DNA from: Chloroflexota bacterium
GTDB lineage: Bacteria; Chloroflexota; Anaerolineae; B4-G1
Assembly: GCA_024232355.1 (NCBI GenBank)
Contig: JAAEPW010001273.1
Span: 1 to 64,000, forward strand
Reading direction: 5' to 3'
DNA: 64,000 bases
Made by a program: the position numbers and the translations under genes. The notes under the pieces are model-generated. The model worked only from the letters and a program-made list of their open reading frames with translations. It was not told the origin of the DNA and searched no databases. Below, one piece after another: positions 51,145-59,500 of this stretch (position 1 is the first letter of the stretch; the number at the start of each line of letters is the position of its first letter).

Positions 51145-51175
51145 AATCCCACCTTCAAAAGGTGGGATTGTTTCT
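51145..51175. terminator. Bidirectional terminator between protease fusion and tRNA-Glu
   Basis: AATCCCACCTT (51145-51155) pairs perfectly with AAGGTGGGATT (51159-51169); GTTTCTTTT follows on the plus strand and TTTTGTTT follows on the minus strand. The stem is shared with 211-230. Confidence 0.8.
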
Positions 51176-51185
51176 TTTGGCCGAG

Positions 51186-51258
51186 TAGCCCCAAGGAGAG
51201 TCGAACTCCTGTTTCCGGCTTGAGAGGCCGGCGTCCTAGGCCACTAGACGATGGGGCC
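51186..51258 (-). tRNA. tRNA-Glu (anticodon CTC)
   Basis: The complement reads GGCCCCATCGTCTAGTGGCC onward, closely following bacterial tRNA-Glu. The acceptor stem is GGCCCCA/TGGGGCT with a G:T at 1:72, and the D-arm contains CTAGTGG. The anticodon stem CCGGC/GCCGG closes the loop CTCTCAA (anticodon CTC), and the T-arm is AGGAGTTCGACTCTCCT. The discriminator is A and CCA is not encoded. Its 3' end faces the cytochrome/surface gene block and is partly duplicated at 234-262. Confidence 0.95.
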
Positions 51259-51271
51259 ATAATCAGGCGCT

Positions 51272-51300
51272 ATTTTACCAGTCCCCTTCTTTTTTGTCAA
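51272..51300 (-). promoter_or_regulatory. tRNA-Glu promoter
   Basis: On the minus strand TTGACA (51300-51295), 17-nt spacer and TAAAAT (51277-51272) lie 14 nt before the tRNA 5' end. The -35 box overlaps that of the divergent plus-strand promoter. Confidence 0.7.
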
Positions 51301-51321
51301 ACCCTGCAAAAGTGTTATACT
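51294..51321 (+). promoter_or_regulatory. Promoter of the yjbQ/radical-SAM operon
   Basis: TTGTCA (51294-51299), a 16-nt spacer and TATACT (51316-51321) with TG one base upstream (extended -10). It would start transcription about 65 nt before the gene at 51392. Confidence 0.65.
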
Positions 51322-51391
51322 GGGCGAGATATTTTGGAGATTTTTCGGACCAAACGTAACATTGTGATGCGAAAGGGGTTTAGGATATTGT

Positions 51392-51787
51392 ATGGAACAG
51401 ATTGAAATTTCGACTCGTGGACGTCAAACCTTCCACGATATTACGGCAGAGGTGCAAGCAGCTATCAGCTGCAGTGGCGTGCAGGATGGCATGTGTTTTG
51501 TTTTTTGCCCACACACTACGGCCGGATTGACACTCAACGAAAACTGGGATGCCAACGTACAGCATGATCTTGGTGTGGGGCTTGATGCAATCTCTCCACA
51601 GCGGGCCGAGTACCGTCATAGCGAGGGGAATTCTCCCGCGCACATCAAATCGTCTTTGATGGGTGCGTCGCAGGCTGTGATAATCGTCGAGGGAAAACTG
51701 GTGCTAGGTACATGGCAAGGCATCTACCTGGCCGAGTTTGATGGTCCACGCCACCGCAAGGTTCTAGTTCAAGTGATGGCAGGCTAA
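51392..51787 (+). CDS. yjbQ: YjbQ/UPF0047 family protein
   Basis: A 131-residue member of the YjbQ (UPF0047) family, described as having secondary thiamine-phosphate synthase activity, although its true physiological job is unclear. Family landmarks are present: FCPHTTAGLTLNEN, the EYRHSEGNSPAHIKSSLMG stretch with its conserved His residues, and LGTWQGIYLAEFDGPRHRKV near the end. The length is typical. It begins the housekeeping side of the window and lies 1 nt before the radical-SAM gene, so the two are co-transcribed. Confidence 0.9.
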   Translation: MEQIEISTRGRQTFHDITAEVQAAISCSGVQDGMCFVFCPHTTAGLTLNENWDANVQHDLGVGLDAISPQRAEYRHSEGNSPAHIKSSLMGASQAVIIVEGKLVLGTWQGIYLAEFDGPRHRKVLVQVMAG

Positions 51788-51788
51788 T

Positions 51789-53645
51789 ATGCAAATTGAT
51801 CTGAACAAGCTGGAGCGCATTCTCCCCACAGTGCGGAAACCGGGCCGCTACGTCGGCGGCGAGTACAACAGCATTGTCAAGGATTGGGAAACCACGCCTA
51901 CACGAGTCTGTTTAGCCTTTCCCGACATCTATGACCTCGGCATGTCGAACCTGGGGCTGGCGATTCTCTACGATATACTCAACAAGCTGCCAGATGTTCT
52001 GGCCGAGCGGGCATACTTACCGTGGGTGGACATGATCGCGGCGATGCGACAAGCCCACATCCCGCTCTATAGCCTGGAAAGCAAACGTCCCTTGGCTGAC
52101 TTTGACATCATCGGCGTCAGCTTGCCCTACGAGCAATTGTACACCAACTTACTAGAGATGCTCGATTTGGCCGGGCTGCCGATACGGGCCGATGAACGCG
52201 ACCGGCAGCATTCGCTTGTCGTCGCCGGGGGGCACGCGGCCTTTAATCCAGAGCCAGTTGCGGATTTTGTGGATGCTTTCATCGTTGGCGACGGAGAGGA
52301 AGCGATCGTCGAGGTGGTGCGCGCTTATCAAGAAACGCGCGAGATGCCGCGAGAGACTCAGTTGTGGGCACTGGCGCGCATCCCCGGCGTTTACGTGCCG
52401 CGTTTCTATGATGTGCGCTATCATGCCGACGGCACATTCGCCACAATTGAGCCCAAATCTCCGGATGCCCAATTGCCCATTCTCAAACGAACCATCTCTC
52501 GCCTACCCCCGCCGCCGACGAAACTCATCGTCCCCAACGTAGATGTTTCCCACAATCGAGCAGCCATTGAGATTCAACGGGGATGTACTCGCGGCTGCCG
52601 TTTTTGCCATGCCGGGATCGTTACGCGCCCGGTGCGGGAACGGCCTATGGAGGAGGTGCTGGAGGCCATAGGCGCTATCCTGCCTCAGACTGGCTTTGGG
52701 GAGGTCGGGTTACTTTCCCTCTCGTCATCCGATTATTCTGACATTGACAAGCTGGTGCAGGCTATCGCTGAACAGTTCATCACTAGAGATTCCGCGCATC
52801 TCTCTATCTCGCTGCCTGCCCTGCGTGTCGATAGCTTTTCGGTCGGTCTGGCCAAAGCGGTTGCGCAGGGGCGGCACACGGGGTTCACCTTTGCGCCAGA
52901 GGCGGCCAGCGAGCGGCTGCGGGGTACCATCAACAAGCCCATTTCTACAGACCAGATGCTCGACGTAGCGCAAGAGGTGTTTGAACGCGGCATGCGCACG
53001 ATCAAATTATATTTTATGATTGGTCTGCCGGGCGAGACAATGGACGACGTGCAGGCTATGATTGATTTGGCTCACATAATACGCCGCAAGGGCCGAAATA
53101 TTCACGGACGCAAAACACAGATCAATGTCAGTGTGAACACGTTCATTCCCAAGCCGCACACGCCGTTTCAGTGGGTGGGACTAGAGTCAGCCACGTCGAT
53201 CCGAGAAAAACAGGCATTTTTACAGCGCAAAATACGTGGCGGTGGCTTCAAGTTGAGCTATAACGATCCCGATACAACACTTTTGGAGGCCGCGCTCACC
53301 AGGGGGGACCGGCGGTTGGGTAAAGTGATACAACGAGCCTGGGAGCTGGGCACGCGCTTTGATGCTTGGTATGAGCAGCGAAATCTGGATGCCTGGAAGC
53401 AAGCCTTCATTGAGGTTGGGCTTGATCCTGATTTCTATGCTTGTCGCCAACGTCCAACTGATGAGCTCTTTCCCTGGAAAGTTATTCATACCGGCGTGCG
53501 GAAGAAATTTCTGCTAAAGGAATACCAGCGCAGCCAGGAGGGAATGACGCTGGCTGATTGTCGGGAGCAGTGTCACAGTTGTGGCATATTGAGCGATTAT
53601 GCAGGCGATTGGTGTACCGAATGGTGTTGTCCTCAGCCTGCCTAG
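51789..53645 (+). CDS. TIGR03960 family B12-binding-like radical SAM protein
   Basis: A radical S-adenosylmethionine protein of the TIGR03960 family. The N-terminal third has a B12-binding-like Rossmann region (FPDIYDLGMSNLGLAIL; IIGVSLPYEQLYTN; VVAGGHAAFNPEPV). The radical-SAM core has the cluster motif RGCTRGCRFC (Cys266, Cys270, Cys273), and the C-terminus has further Cys (CREQCHSCGILSDY, WCTEWCC). The 618-residue length is normal. In many bacteria it is paired with the TIGR03936 gene, as here (31 nt downstream), often next to rplU-rpmA and ribosome-related genes. The substrate is not known to me. Confidence 0.92.
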   Translation: MQIDLNKLERILPTVRKPGRYVGGEYNSIVKDWETTPTRVCLAFPDIYDLGMSNLGLAILYDILNKLPDVLAERAYLPWVDMIAAMRQAHIPLYSLESKRPLADFDIIGVSLPYEQLYTNLLEMLDLAGLPIRADERDRQHSLVVAGGHAAFNPEPVADFVDAFIVGDGEEAIVEVVRAYQETREMPRETQLWALARIPGVYVPRFYDVRYHADGTFATIEPKSPDAQLPILKRTISRLPPPPTKLIVPNVDVSHNRAAIEIQRGCTRGCRFCHAGIVTRPVRERPMEEVLEAIGAILPQTGFGEVGLLSLSSSDYSDIDKLVQAIAEQFITRDSAHLSISLPALRVDSFSVGLAKAVAQGRHTGFTFAPEAASERLRGTINKPISTDQMLDVAQEVFERGMRTIKLYFMIGLPGETMDDVQAMIDLAHIIRRKGRNIHGRKTQINVSVNTFIPKPHTPFQWVGLESATSIREKQAFLQRKIRGGGFKLSYNDPDTTLLEAALTRGDRRLGKVIQRAWELGTRFDAWYEQRNLDAWKQAFIEVGLDPDFYACRQRPTDELFPWKVIHTGVRKKFLLKEYQRSQEGMTLADCREQCHSCGILSDYAGDWCTEWCCPQPA

Positions 53646-53676
53646 CAGTTCAACGACGAATTAGGGCAACGATACA

Positions 53677-54327
53677 ATGAGACTACGAATAACGTTTTCA
53701 AAGAGTGGATCGCTGATTTTTACATCGCACTTGGACTTGATGCGGGCGTGGGAGCGCGCCCTGCGTCGGGCTGGTACTCCCTTGGCATACTCTCAGGGAT
53801 TCAACCCGCGGCCTAAATTACAATTGGCAGCGGCTTTGCCATTGGGGCATATTGGTGAAGGAGAGTTGATAGACGTTTGGCTGGAAAAGCCAATGTCTGT
53901 GGAGAACTTTACCAAGGCCTTGGTACCTGTATTGCCTAACGGACTGACGATCCATCAAGTGCGTCAGGTGATTGTCAAAGAACCAGCGTTGCAGAGACAG
54001 ATCAAGTCAGCCGAGTATCACGTGGTTGTTGATGGATGGGATCAATCGGCAGAACAAATCGAGACGCGCATTGAACGGACGCTAGCAGCAACGGAATTGT
54101 CACAGGAACGGCGTGGGCGACAATATGACCTGCGCCCTTTGATCGAGCGACTGTGGTTGGAAAGGGTCAATGAGAATGATGTGGTACTGGGGATGCAACT
54201 CACGGCCCGTGAGGGAGCCACTGCCCGGCCCGAAGCCGTGTTGGCAGCATTAGGAATAAACAAAACAGCGGCTCGTTATCTCCGACAACGCTTGATTGGG
54301 GTGGAGGAAGATTGGACACCTGACTAA
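53677..54327 (+). CDS. TIGR03936 family (DUF2344) radical-SAM partner
   Basis: A 216-residue partner protein of the TIGR03936/DUF2344 family. The N-terminus (RITFSKSGSLIFTSHLDLMRAWERALRRAGTPLAYSQGFNPRPK) is diagnostic. In some organisms this domain is fused to the C-terminus of the TIGR03960 protein; here it is separate but adjacent. The shared operon supports a joint enzyme complex. Function is unassigned. Confidence 0.9.
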   Translation: MRLRITFSKSGSLIFTSHLDLMRAWERALRRAGTPLAYSQGFNPRPKLQLAAALPLGHIGEGELIDVWLEKPMSVENFTKALVPVLPNGLTIHQVRQVIVKEPALQRQIKSAEYHVVVDGWDQSAEQIETRIERTLAATELSQERRGRQYDLRPLIERLWLERVNENDVVLGMQLTAREGATARPEAVLAALGINKTAARYLRQRLIGVEEDWTPD

Positions 54328-54896
54328 GAGAAAGACTAGCCACCTGTCCAATTGCGTCTAATAGATTTTTATTATATACTATGAGGGTCGCCGACCTGGA
54401 ATTTACCTCAAAAGTTAGTTATTGAAACCTGTGGAATAGAATATAATTCAACCAGCGAGAGCTTTTCGAACTGAGAAGGTTGGTTATTTGCAGGATCTGC
54501 CAAGGGTCTTGTGCAACGCTGGTGAATGCTTGCAAAGTCAGCATATGGCAGTGCTCGTTGGGCAGGGTCTCCAACCAAGCCCTTTCGGGTGATGGTCGGA
54601 GATTTTGTCGTATATAAAGGCCTTGTGCTCGACTTGTCAAGAACTCTTATCAGAGAGTTCTTGACAAGTGGTTATCCTAGAACACAATTCAGACTGCAAT
54701 AGTCCGCATAGTGTTTATGGGCACAACTCGAACGTTTCCGAAAAAGTTCTGAAAAAAGGAGGTGATGAGGCGGAGCTGATTCAGTGCCCGTGAGGTGCTT
54801 GATTCCAATCTCCTCACAACGGAGTGCCGCACCCGTATTTGATTTGGTTAACAATTAGCCCAATGGGCAAATTCATCTATTCCAAAAGGAGAAACC
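54328..54896. other. Intergenic region with long inverted repeat
   Basis: No gene is called. A perfect 16-bp inverted repeat lies at 54632-54669. A minus-strand frame at 54419-54640 (PNEHCHMLTLQAFTSVAQDPWQ) reads protein-like but is short, starts with TTG and matches nothing I recognise, so it may be a gene relic. AAAAGGAGGTGATGAGG at 54757-54773 is a perfect ribosome-site sequence, but the frame after it stops after a few codons. Confidence 0.5.
54632..54669. repeat. 16-bp perfect inverted repeat with outward TTGACA boxes
   Basis: ACTTGTCAAGAACTCT (54632-54647) and its exact complement (54654-54669) flank TATCAG. Each arm contains TTGACA pointing outward, so it may be a divergent promoter/operator or a hairpin upstream of the ABC transporter genes. 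Confidence 0.6.
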
Positions 54897-56726
54897 ATGT
54901 TTACAAATAAAAAGTGGGCAAGCCTCTTTGCCCTGGTAATCATCGCGAGCTTGGTCCTCTCTGCGTGTACTACACCAGAGCCGGAGCAGGTCGAGGTTAC
55001 CGTTGTGGTTGCTGAGGAAGTCGAAGTTCCAGTTGAGGTTCAGGTTGAGGTCACAAAGGAAGTTGTCGTCACCGAGTATGCTCGTGGTCAAGGCGGCACC
55101 CTGACTATCCTGTACTGGCAGGCAGTTTCAAACATCAACGCTTACCTGTCCGGTGGCACAAAAGATATTCATGCGGCCAGCCTTGTACTAGAGCCCCTGG
55201 CCCGCTACGATGAGACTGGCCAGATGTTACCCTGGTTAGCCGAAGAGATTCCCACGGTTGAGAACGGCGGTGTGGCTGAGGATCTCACGAGCATCACCTG
55301 GAAACTAAAGCCAGGCATTCTCTGGGCCGACGGGACACCCTTCACGTCGGCAGACGTAGTCTTTACCGCCGAGTACTGCCTGAACCCGGATATGGGCTGC
55401 AACGCCCTTTCCGCTTTCGCCGATGTTGAAAGTGTTGAAGCGCTGGATGAACTCACGGTGCGGGTTAACTTTGCGGTATCCAAGCCATTCCCCTACGGAC
55501 CGCTCGTAGGCGCTACCTCGCCTATCCTTCAACAGGCCCAATTCGCGGACTGCACGGGAGCCGCCGCTCAAGAGTGTACCGAACAAAACTTTGGCCCCAT
55601 CGGGACCGGTCCCTTCAAAGTCAAAGAATTCAGGGCCAACGACGTGGTGCTTTACGAGATCAACGAGAACTATCGCGATCCCAACAAGCCCTTTTTCTCG
55701 GATGTGATCTTTAAGGGTGGCGGTGACGCCCCCTCTTCGGCCCGCGCCGTGCTAGAGACCGCCGAAGCCGACTATGCCTGGAATCTGCAGGTTGAGCCGC
55801 AAATCTTGAACGCGATGGAGATGGCCGGGAACGGCAAGGTCGTGGTCTCGTTCGGCACAGGCGTCGAGCGTTTGATGGTCAACTTTACCAACCCCGACCC
55901 TGAGTTGGGAGACAATCGCTCCAAGTGGACTGAAGATAACCAGTTTCCGCACCCCTTCTTGAGCGATATCAACGTCCGACGGGCGCTCTCCCTGGCTATC
56001 GACCGCACGACCATTGATGCGCAGGTTTATGCCCAGAATGGCAAGCCAACCTGTAACGTGTTGTCTGGCCCGACCATCTATGCCTCGACGGCCAACGACG
56101 ACTGCCTGGCCCAGAATATTGAACTGGCCAACCAACTCTTGGACGACGCAGGCTGGGTCCGGGGTGCAGATGGCGTACGTGAGAAGGATGGTGTGCGTAT
56201 GAGCATTCTCTACCAGACCTCGACCAACACTGTGCGCCAGGCCACCCAGGCCCTGATCAAGCAATGGTGGGAGCAGATCGGCGTGGAAACCGAGTTGCGC
56301 AACATCGACTCGGGCGTCTTTTTCGGCGGTGACCCGGCCAGCCCAGATACCTATGGCAAATTCTACGCCGACATCGAAATGTACACCAACTCTTTCGAGG
56401 GAACCGACCCCGAATCCTATATGGGTAACTGGACACAAGGGGAAATCTGCGACGAATCCAACCAATGGATTGGGAACAACATCCCACGCTGGCAAAACGA
56501 CGACTATGAGGCACTGGTGGCCGAGATGGCCGGAACAGCCGCCTTTGACCGCCGTATCGAACTGGCTAAAGCGATGAACGACATGCTTATGCAAGACTAT
56601 GTCATGATCCCGCTGATCCATCGTGGCGATGTGTCTGCCCACGCCAACAGCTTGTTGGGTGTGCGTATGAATAGCTATGACTCGGAGATGTGGAACATCG
56701 CCGACTGGACCCGCGCCGGACAGTAA
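54897..56726 (+). CDS. Peptide-type ABC transporter substrate-binding lipoprotein
   Basis: An extracytoplasmic solute-binding protein of family 5 (SBP_bac_5; DppA/OppA-like). The lipobox LSAC sets Cys24 as the lipidation site. A linker rich in Val, Glu and Pro (PEQVEVTVVVAEEVEVPVEV) is followed by the binding domain with landmarks such as WKLKPGILWADGTPFTSADVVFT and INVRRALSLAIDRTTI. Length 609 is normal. The two permease genes follow after a strong intercistronic hairpin. The substrate (oligopeptide, dipeptide or other) cannot be set by eye. Confidence 0.93.
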   Translation: MFTNKKWASLFALVIIASLVLSACTTPEPEQVEVTVVVAEEVEVPVEVQVEVTKEVVVTEYARGQGGTLTILYWQAVSNINAYLSGGTKDIHAASLVLEPLARYDETGQMLPWLAEEIPTVENGGVAEDLTSITWKLKPGILWADGTPFTSADVVFTAEYCLNPDMGCNALSAFADVESVEALDELTVRVNFAVSKPFPYGPLVGATSPILQQAQFADCTGAAAQECTEQNFGPIGTGPFKVKEFRANDVVLYEINENYRDPNKPFFSDVIFKGGGDAPSSARAVLETAEADYAWNLQVEPQILNAMEMAGNGKVVVSFGTGVERLMVNFTNPDPELGDNRSKWTEDNQFPHPFLSDINVRRALSLAIDRTTIDAQVYAQNGKPTCNVLSGPTIYASTANDDCLAQNIELANQLLDDAGWVRGADGVREKDGVRMSILYQTSTNTVRQATQALIKQWWEQIGVETELRNIDSGVFFGGDPASPDTYGKFYADIEMYTNSFEGTDPESYMGNWTQGEICDESNQWIGNNIPRWQNDDYEALVAEMAGTAAFDRRIELAKAMNDMLMQDYVMIPLIHRGDVSAHANSLLGVRMNSYDSEMWNIADWTRAGQ

Positions 56727-56777
56727 GTCTCACTTGAGGCAATGTGTCTGAACATGTTGCCTGGTGCGAAATAGCAA

Positions 56778-56810
56778 GTGGTCTACGGCCACAGGCTGGC
56801 CGTAGACCAC
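56778..56810 (+). terminator. Intercistronic hairpin between binding protein and permease
   Basis: GTGGTCTACGGCC (56778-56790) pairs perfectly with GGCCGTAGACCAC (56798-56810) around ACAGGCT. No T-tract follows. Such hairpins after binding-protein genes usually stabilise that mRNA or cause partial termination, giving more binding protein than permease. Confidence 0.75.
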
Positions 56811-56833
56811 CTTACAGATAGGATTGAAGAAAT

Positions 56834-57847
56834 ATGGGAAAGTATATCATTCGCCGCCTGCTGATATCCATACCAACTTTGTTGGTCATCAGTTTCATCG
56901 TTTTCGCCATCCTTGATCTGGCCCCCAACGATCCCACCGGCAACCTGCCAATGACGATTCCTCCCGAGGTGCGAGCACAGATCCGTGAGTCTTTGGGCTT
57001 GGGCCAGCCCTTTCATATTCGATATATAAAGTGGGTGCGGCAGTTTTTCATCAACGAGCCGTTGAATATTCTCGAGTCTGTTTTTGATGTCGAGATTGGT
57101 GATTCCGCCAATCGTCTGCGCATCAGATCGTGGGCCACAAGAAGCCCCGTGATTGATTTGATCATCGAACGCACGCCCCAAACATTGTGGGTAGTTGGCA
57201 TGGCTTATGTTCTTGCCATTGTGATTTCGATACCGATAGGCGTTATATCCGCCTACAAGCAGTATTCAATCTTTGACCAAGTCGGCACATTTGTTGCCAT
57301 GATCGGTTTTTCTGTGCCCACTTTTTTTACCGGCCTGGTGGCGATTGTTTTTTTCAGTGTTCGTCTGAAATGGTTTCCCTCGATTTACAATACCACCCAC
57401 AAAGTGGTAGACTTTGCAAGTTTTGTGGTGCAATTCAAGCAAATGATTATGCCCGTCTGTGTGCTCGGATTCGCCCAGGCAGCCCAATTAAGTCGTTATA
57501 CCCGATCGTCCATGTTGGACAATCTGAATCAAGATTATGTCCGTACAGCTCGAGCCAAAGGGCTGCGCGAGCAGGTTGTACTTTTGGTTCATGTCTTGCG
57601 CAACAGCTTGATCCCGGTAGTAACCTTGATCGCCCTGGGTATTCCGGCGATTTTCGGCGGGGCAGTTATCACCGAGCAGGTTTTTCGGGTTAATGGGTTG
57701 GGGCAATTGCTGATCATTGCCATCCAAGGAGCCGATATTCCACTTGTCCAGACTTTGACCTTTGTTCTGGCAGCCATCATTGTCCTTTTCAACATCGTGG
57801 CCGACATCCTTTATGGCATTCTGGATCCCAGGATCCGGTATGACTAG
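56834..57847 (+). CDS. ABC transporter permease, DppB/OppB type
   Basis: A membrane permease of a peptide-type ABC importer, 337 residues with about six helices. The N-terminus (IRRLLISIPTLLVISFIVFAILDLAPNDP) and the EAA loop that docks the ATPase (YVRTARAKGLREQVVLLVHVLRNSLIPVV) are typical of DppB. The GAVITEQVFRVNGLGQL segment is also characteristic. It is followed 21 nt later by the DppC-type permease. No ATPase genes lie downstream in this window, so a shared or distant ATPase must serve this system. Confidence 0.93.
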   Translation: MGKYIIRRLLISIPTLLVISFIVFAILDLAPNDPTGNLPMTIPPEVRAQIRESLGLGQPFHIRYIKWVRQFFINEPLNILESVFDVEIGDSANRLRIRSWATRSPVIDLIIERTPQTLWVVGMAYVLAIVISIPIGVISAYKQYSIFDQVGTFVAMIGFSVPTFFTGLVAIVFFSVRLKWFPSIYNTTHKVVDFASFVVQFKQMIMPVCVLGFAQAAQLSRYTRSSMLDNLNQDYVRTARAKGLREQVVLLVHVLRNSLIPVVTLIALGIPAIFGGAVITEQVFRVNGLGQLLIIAIQGADIPLVQTLTFVLAAIIVLFNIVADILYGILDPRIRYD

Positions 57848-57868
57848 TTCACGAAAAGAGTAGAAATT

Positions 57869-58816
57869 ATGAGCACAACATCCATCAAAACAATCGAAAC
57901 TCTTGCAGCCGAAGCCGAAGCCGAAGCCGCTAAACGCAAACATCGTTCGCTGTGGGGAGACGTTTGGGCACAATTTCGCAAGCACAAACTAGCTATGGTT
58001 GGCATGACTATCTTGACTATCTTGATCCTGGGAGTGCTTGTTGGTCCATTGGTTTACGGCATAGACGCGACCTTTATTGATGTTGCGGTCGCCAATTCGC
58101 CTCCGACCATTGCACATCCTTTTGGTACAGACCTTCTTGGTCGTGATACCCTGGCCCGCTCCATGGCTGGTGGCCGTATTTCTATCGCTGTTGGCATTTC
58201 CGCGATGCTGGTCGCTATCGTTTTCGGGACCGTCGTAGGAGGGTTGTCTGGATATTATCAAAAACTGGACGGTCCGCTTATGCGGCTCACCGATATATTC
58301 CTAGCGCTCCCACTATTGCCGCTCTTGCTGGTAATCATTATGCTGTTTCGTGATACTCTGAGAACGGCCTTTGGACCAGAAGCAGGCATTTTTATCCTGA
58401 TCGTCTTTGTGATCGGTATCCTCAATTGGATGGGGGCGGCACGAGTGGTCAGGGCCCAGGTGTTATCGGTCAAGGAACTAGAGTTTGTTACGGCAGCCAT
58501 TGCCCTCGGTGCCCGCGAGTTTCGTATTCTGACACGCCATATCTTTCCAAACGTTTTCAGTCCCATTATGGTGGCAGCGACTCTGGGTGTGGCTAATGCG
58601 ATTCTAACCGAGTCGGCCCTTTCCTTTCTGGGTCTTGGCTTTCCCTCCGACTTTCCCACGTGGGGGCGTCTGTTGTATGAAGGCAAAGACTTTCTAATGC
58701 TGACACCTTCTCTCGTTTTTTGGCCGGGTCTGTTCATCTCGTTAACTGTCTTGAGTATCAACTTTCTTGGCGACGGCCTGCGCGATGCCCTGGACCCCAA
58801 GATACGAAAGCAATAG
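57869..58816 (+). CDS. ABC transporter permease, DppC/OppC type
   Basis: The second permease of the peptide-type importer, 315 residues. A cytoplasmic N-terminus with an Ala/Glu-rich run (AEAEAEAAKRKHRS) precedes a first helix in the AMVGMTILTILILG stretch. Landmarks are HPFGTDLLGRDTLARSMAGGR and the EAA loop AAIALGAREFRILTRHIFPN. The C-terminus (FLGDGLRDALDPKIRK) is standard for DppC. It is the last gene of the transporter set; a strong promoter for rplU starts right after it. Confidence 0.93.
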   Translation: MSTTSIKTIETLAAEAEAEAAKRKHRSLWGDVWAQFRKHKLAMVGMTILTILILGVLVGPLVYGIDATFIDVAVANSPPTIAHPFGTDLLGRDTLARSMAGGRISIAVGISAMLVAIVFGTVVGGLSGYYQKLDGPLMRLTDIFLALPLLPLLLVIIMLFRDTLRTAFGPEAGIFILIVFVIGILNWMGAARVVRAQVLSVKELEFVTAAIALGAREFRILTRHIFPNVFSPIMVAATLGVANAILTESALSFLGLGFPSDFPTWGRLLYEGKDFLMLTPSLVFWPGLFISLTVLSINFLGDGLRDALDPKIRKQ

Positions 58817-58820
58817 CTGG

Positions 58821-58848
58821 TTGACAAAACCAAGAGATTCGGTATAAT
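58821..58848 (+). promoter_or_regulatory. Consensus sigma-70 promoter for rplU-rpmA
   Basis: TTGACA (58821-58826), a 16-nt spacer and TATAAT (58843-58848): both boxes match consensus exactly. Transcription would begin near 58855, just before a 9-bp GC-rich hairpin. Confidence 0.85.
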
Positions 58849-58857
58849 GCTTGCGGT

Positions 58858-58879
58858 GGCCGGGCCATCAGGCCCGGCC
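58858..58879 (+). promoter_or_regulatory. Leader hairpin before rplU
   Basis: GGCCGGGCC (58858-58866) pairs perfectly with GGCCCGGCC (58871-58879) around ATCA, at the very start of the predicted transcript. Ribosomal protein genes often carry autoregulatory leaders. Here only the hairpin is seen, and it may simply protect the 5' end. Confidence 0.5.
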
Positions 58880-58907
58880 TCTTATTGTGTATAAGGGAGG
58901 CGTATTT

Positions 58908-59219
58908 GTGTATACAGTTGTGAAATCTGGCGCGCGGCAATATCGAGCCGTAGTAGGTGAGACAATTCTCGTTGAGCGGCTGCCTGCTCAAGTTGGCGAG
59001 CAACTTGAGTTAGATCAAGTATTGTTGGTCGCTGCCGAAGAGCGAGTCCAAGTTGGTCAGCCCACTATTGAAGGCGCCAAAGTATTGGCGACAGTAGTCG
59101 CACAAGAAAAAGGTCCAAAAATTCAGATATTCAAATATCATTCCAGCAAGCGGTATCGTCGGCGTGCCGGGCATCGGCAGCGCTACACGCGGTTGCGGGT
59201 AGATGAGATTGTATTGTAG
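58908..59219 (+). CDS. rplU: 50S ribosomal protein L21
   Basis: Ribosomal protein L21, 103 residues, starting at GTG 58908, 8 nt after AAGGGAGG; a longer frame from 58851 would translate the leader hairpin. The family signature is clear: [67 protein letters not shown]. It binds 23S rRNA domain I in the large subunit and is co-transcribed with rpmA. Confidence 0.97.
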   Translation: MYTVVKSGARQYRAVVGETILVERLPAQVGEQLELDQVLLVAAEERVQVGQPTIEGAKVLATVVAQEKGPKIQIFKYHSSKRYRRRAGHRQRYTRLRVDEIVL

Positions 59220-59230
59220 GAGGACATGAG

Positions 59231-59491
59231 ATGGCACACAAAAAAGGTGCGGGCAGTACCCGCAACGGGCGCGATAGCCATTCCAAGCGCCTGGGCGTGA
59301 AAAAGTACGGCGGCGAGATCGTGCGTTCAGGCAACATTATCGTACGCCAGCGTGGATCGCGCATCAAGCCGGGCACAAACGTCGGGATGGGAAAAGATTA
59401 TACTCTTTTTGCCACTGCCGATGGTTTTGTTCGCTTTGAATATATTCGTGGAGGGCGCAAGCGGGCAAGCGTATACCCGACGCGAGCATAG
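59231..59491 (+). CDS. rpmA: 50S ribosomal protein L27
   Basis: Ribosomal protein L27, 86 residues, beginning directly with [16 protein letters not shown], so there is no cleaved N-terminal extension of the Firmicutes kind. The Gly/Lys-rich N-terminal tail reaches the peptidyl transferase centre. [20 protein letters not shown] sequence follows (here [20 protein letters not shown]). It starts 11 nt after rplU behind AGGAGG. Confidence 0.97.
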   Translation: MAHKKGAGSTRNGRDSHSKRLGVKKYGGEIVRSGNIIVRQRGSRIKPGTNVGMGKDYTLFATADGFVRFEYIRGGRKRASVYPTRA

Positions 59492-59500
59492 GAAATAACT

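Larger units (their letters stand above)
51051..51391. other. Intergenic region with tRNA-Glu and divergent promoters
   Basis: It contains a terminator (51145-51169), tRNA-Glu on the minus strand (51186-51258), and back-to-back promoters for the tRNA and the yjbQ-family gene whose -35 boxes overlap at 51294-51300. The remaining bases show nothing else. Confidence 0.7.

Noticed and set aside
54672..54854. 60-codon minus-strand frame before the ABC genes
   Set aside because: No ribosome site, no recognisable family, and it lies in a likely leader region.
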